A stretch of DNA of 64,000 bases, from positions 39,428,533 to 39,492,532 of the forward strand of contig OV121090.1 in assembly GCA_921293015.1 (NCBI GenBank), in the 5' to 3' direction. The notes under the pieces were generated by a model. That model was not told the DNA's origin. It worked only from the letters and a program-made list of their open reading frames with translations, and made no database searches. This document shows positions 62,001 through 64,000 of this stretch, piece after piece. Position 1 is the stretch's first letter; the number at the start of each line of letters is the position of its first letter. Made by a program: the position numbers and the translations under genes. Source of the stretch: Phorcus lineatus. Taxonomy: Eukaryota > Mollusca > Gastropoda > Trochida > Trochidae.

Positions 62001-63791
62001 CTTCAGACGCGCAGACGACATGTCGCTGGTGTACGACAGTGGAGCCAACTTAACCGTAGAACTCCTGCTGCGCGAAAATAACATCTTCAACTCGGAGATG
62101 GATGACATTGAGGAACGACCCTTTGAGACGTATGACACACGTTCTGACAATAGGGTGGGTGAAAGGCGTATTGATATTTTCAAGGACACCGTTTAATGCA
62201 TACTTTGTGCTATCGTCTATACAAGACTTTTCACCAGACTGCGACAAAAAATCACGCCTGAGGTCTTAAGATACACACAATAGGCTAAGTAGGGACCTAT
62301 CCTAATTGGTAGACGTTGAGGTTGTTATCATCCTCTTGGCTGCATCACCTATTCACCATATTAAAGTTATCAATTAAACTCGTTCGTTATTATACAGATC
62401 TTTTAATGAGGCAGTTTTGTTTTGTGGAACTGAGAAGGGAAACGTCTAAACCCTTATGGTCAACTGCAACCATTACTTTAATGAACCTGTCAAATACCCT
62501 TGTCTATCAGGGAATGGAACCAGAAACAATTGCCATCGGTGAAGTTGACGGAGTAACTCTCATTTTCATTGGCTGCGAGCGTCCAGGCGTTATCTTTGTG
62601 TACTCCCTGAACGAGAGCATCATCGCCCCAACCTTCCAGGACATGTATACTGGTATCCCTCACACGCGGAGCAAGTCCTGGGAGGTGATGTACACCGAGC
62701 GAACTGTCTCTGAGCTGGATCCTGAGGACATAATGTACGTACACAGCTATCATGTGTTACAATCTATATTAAAATATCTATATTATTCTATAATAAGTAT
62801 TTGCACGAAGTCTAGAATAAGTGTGTTTACATTATGTGTTACAATCTACATCAGATGTTATAATAAGTATTTACTTCAGGGTTGACAATAAGTATTTGCA
62901 CGAAGTCTAGAATAAGTGTTTACATCATGAGTTACAAGCTTCATCAAGGATTACAATTACAGGTATTATTGACCTGTTTATTATTTATCTATTATTTTCA
63001 GATTCGTCTCAGCTAAGAGGAGTCCTACAAACTCCCCTATTCTGCTGGTTGCCGGAGCAGTCTCTGGAACTGTGTCCATTCTTGACATCAACAGTAGGTT
63101 ACTTCTTATAGTTATATGGTAGCTCATCTATAAAGCGATATACAAATACTATCACTTAAATCCATGCGTATCGATTTCATTATGGAATAGGGTCATTGAA
63201 AATAAACCAATCGTTTGTCAGGCGATGAACAAAAATTGCCGACTCACATCGAGCCGTACAAAGTACCAACTTTATTAGTACTACAACTCTTCAAGGAGTA
63301 GGCATATGCTCTGAAATGTCTTGTATTTTCACATTAAATAAATAATATGGAATAAAGAAGTTGTTTCTCATAAAAGGGTTCTTTTCTCTTACTTGTTTTC
63401 AGAGTTATTGCCTGTGCTCCGTATATTGGACTTAGTTATAGGGTATCTTCAGAGGGGGCAATTCTTCTCAGACACTATTCATAATAGGAATACCAAATGT
63501 GTGTGTGACATCAGGGTATCAATTCCTTGATAAGGTTTACAGATGAAGAGGGTGCGAATATGTTTATTTACGAAGTTCTTGCTCTTATTCTGTTTCGTTA
63601 AATTGATTTAGGACATCAAGGAAAATGTTGTGAGTTAAAATGAAAAAAATTTTGGCGGGGGGTGTTGATGACCATGTCTTCTTCTTCTTGTTATCAAGAG
63701 CAATTTGATATCTGATTCATTCATTTTATTCCTACAGTTAACCACGCAACTCAACGGAGTCTGGCTGTAACAGCCCACTCCTCCTTTGCCG
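53059..63791 (+). CDS. msp130: MSP130-family secreted/surface glycoprotein (choice-of-anchor I domain), 3' end outside window
   Basis: Eleven exons join in phase: 53059-53245, 57033-57248, 58194-58410, 59580-59709, 59941-60055, 60345-60521, 61127-61183, 61913-62154, 62511-62734, 63002-63093 and 63738-63791, giving 570 residues so far. The start at 53059 gives a compact signal peptide (MSSLYILLLASGVSA, cut before YNV); an ATG at 53002 is in frame but makes a poor one. Family blocks are VEPEGIAFNDDITIAYVGLQ with ENNAIAEIDL, GMYQPDSIVYF with YIATANEGADKLY, IALYSFGARSFSF, LVYDSG, TRSDNRGMEPETIAIGEVDG, and SPTNSPILLVAGAVSGTVSI. These match mesenchyme-specific cell surface glycoprotein MSP130, a biomineralisation protein in sea urchins and abundant in molluscs. 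Several Asn-X-Ser/Thr sites suggest glycosylation. The exon 3 acceptor (AAG|AC at 58194) is the least certain border. The anchor region lies past the right edge. Confidence 0.88.
54701..56223 (-). mobile_element. Tc1-like DNA transposon, full-length ends but decayed transposase
   Basis: TA|AACTCACGGGCAAAAGAAAC at the left is inverted at the right as GTTTCTTTTGCCCCTGAGTT|TA; the repeat continues through CTATACCAA. The element is 1523 bp. On the minus strand from 55947 the N-terminal helix-turn-helix region reads MPRLTTEERERAIGMLQLGA then RTTITRLHTRI and DRPRSGKPSVTT. Further on come QDNASPHTARV (part of the DDE catalytic core) and SNTCGLIWTG (the PIEHLWD-like region). Frames shift several times and a stop lies in the last part, so it cannot encode an active enzyme. 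It lies in intron 1 of the MSP130-like gene, antisense to it. Confidence 0.9.
56257..56485. repeat. 30-bp minisatellite (ATATCTGTCTTTGATATCAT), about 7-8 copies
   Basis: The unit TATCTGTCTTTGATATCATC plus TCCAACTGGA repeats with little divergence; one copy is 27 bp. All units are multiples of 3, which keeps a forward frame open (YLSLISSPTG repeated), but it has no splice context or family match and is intronic. Confidence 0.85.
59332..59357. repeat. Poly-C tract, 26 bp
   Basis: Uninterrupted run of C within intron 3 of the MSP130-like gene, about 220 bp upstream of exon 4. Length in the assembly may be unreliable. Confidence 0.9.
60773..60911. mobile_element. Foldback MITE, 139 bp, in MSP130-like intron
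   Basis: GTTATAACATTCCGTCAA at the left is inverted at the right as TTGACGGAATGTTATAAC. Arms continue through GGGATATATTATTCC and GGAATAATATATCCC, and the centre holds ATGCAAC and GTTGCAT. Almost the whole unit can fold on itself. No coding capacity. Confidence 0.8.
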
Positions 63792-64000
63792 GTATGTGGT
63801 TAAGTTGATTCTTGTTTAATGTTTGACTAGATGCTTTTTACGAAAAAATATTATATGATAGGTATGCTTCTTTGATAAACAGACTTAATACCGGATCGCC
63901 GAATTTTTAATACTTGATTATATTAAATTACTTGAATAAAAACATATCAGTGTGGATCTTAATTTTTTACTGAAAATTTATTAGTGTATATAGAAATATG

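Overview
This window is metazoan nuclear DNA. It has AT-rich introns with GT-AG splicing, short exons and long intergenic stretches packed with non-autonomous transposons. A mollusc, probably a gastropod, is the best guess. The reasons are two copies of a tRNA-headed SINE whose 3' part I associate with gastropod genomes, a biomineralisation-type MSP130 gene, and a lectin/mucin/transmembrane protein whose C-terminal module I recall from mollusc proteins. The species cannot be fixed from the sequence alone.

Layout. 1-5.1 kb: 3' part of a plus-strand gene for a C-type-lectin-domain, mucin-stalked, single-pass membrane protein; one intron holds a hAT-like foldback element interrupted by a probable solo LTR. 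7.9-8.7 kb: two minus-strand coding-like blocks of unknown function. 8.7-15.4 kb: no gene seen, several foldback elements. 15.4-30.8 kb: minus-strand, nine-exon SLC38A7-like amino acid transporter, 462 codons before the stop, introns full of nested elements and minisatellites. 31.3-38.3 kb: plus-strand four-exon ZNRF1/2-type E3 ubiquitin ligase, divergent from SLC38A7 and sharing a 524-bp intergenic promoter. 38.3-53.0 kb: gene-poor; a field of a repeated 15-bp motif (45.7-48.2 kb), a LINE remnant (49.4-50.6 kb) and an X-box/CRE cluster (51.7 kb). 53.06 kb to the right edge: eleven exons of a plus-strand MSP130-family secreted protein, running off the window, with a complete-ended Tc1-like element in its first intron.

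How the genes may work together. In vertebrates SLC38A7 exports glutamine from lysosomes, and ZNRF2 is a myristoylated endolysosomal ligase tied to mTORC1 amino acid sensing. Their head-to-head arrangement here, with mirrored YY1-type sites and two identical M-box (MiT/TFE-type) motifs between the start codons, suggests co-regulation of lysosomal amino acid sensing. That is an inference. The most unusual structures are a tandem array of about 11 copies of the ZNRF exon 2 splice donor and the roughly 190-bp-periodic motif field at 46-48 kb.
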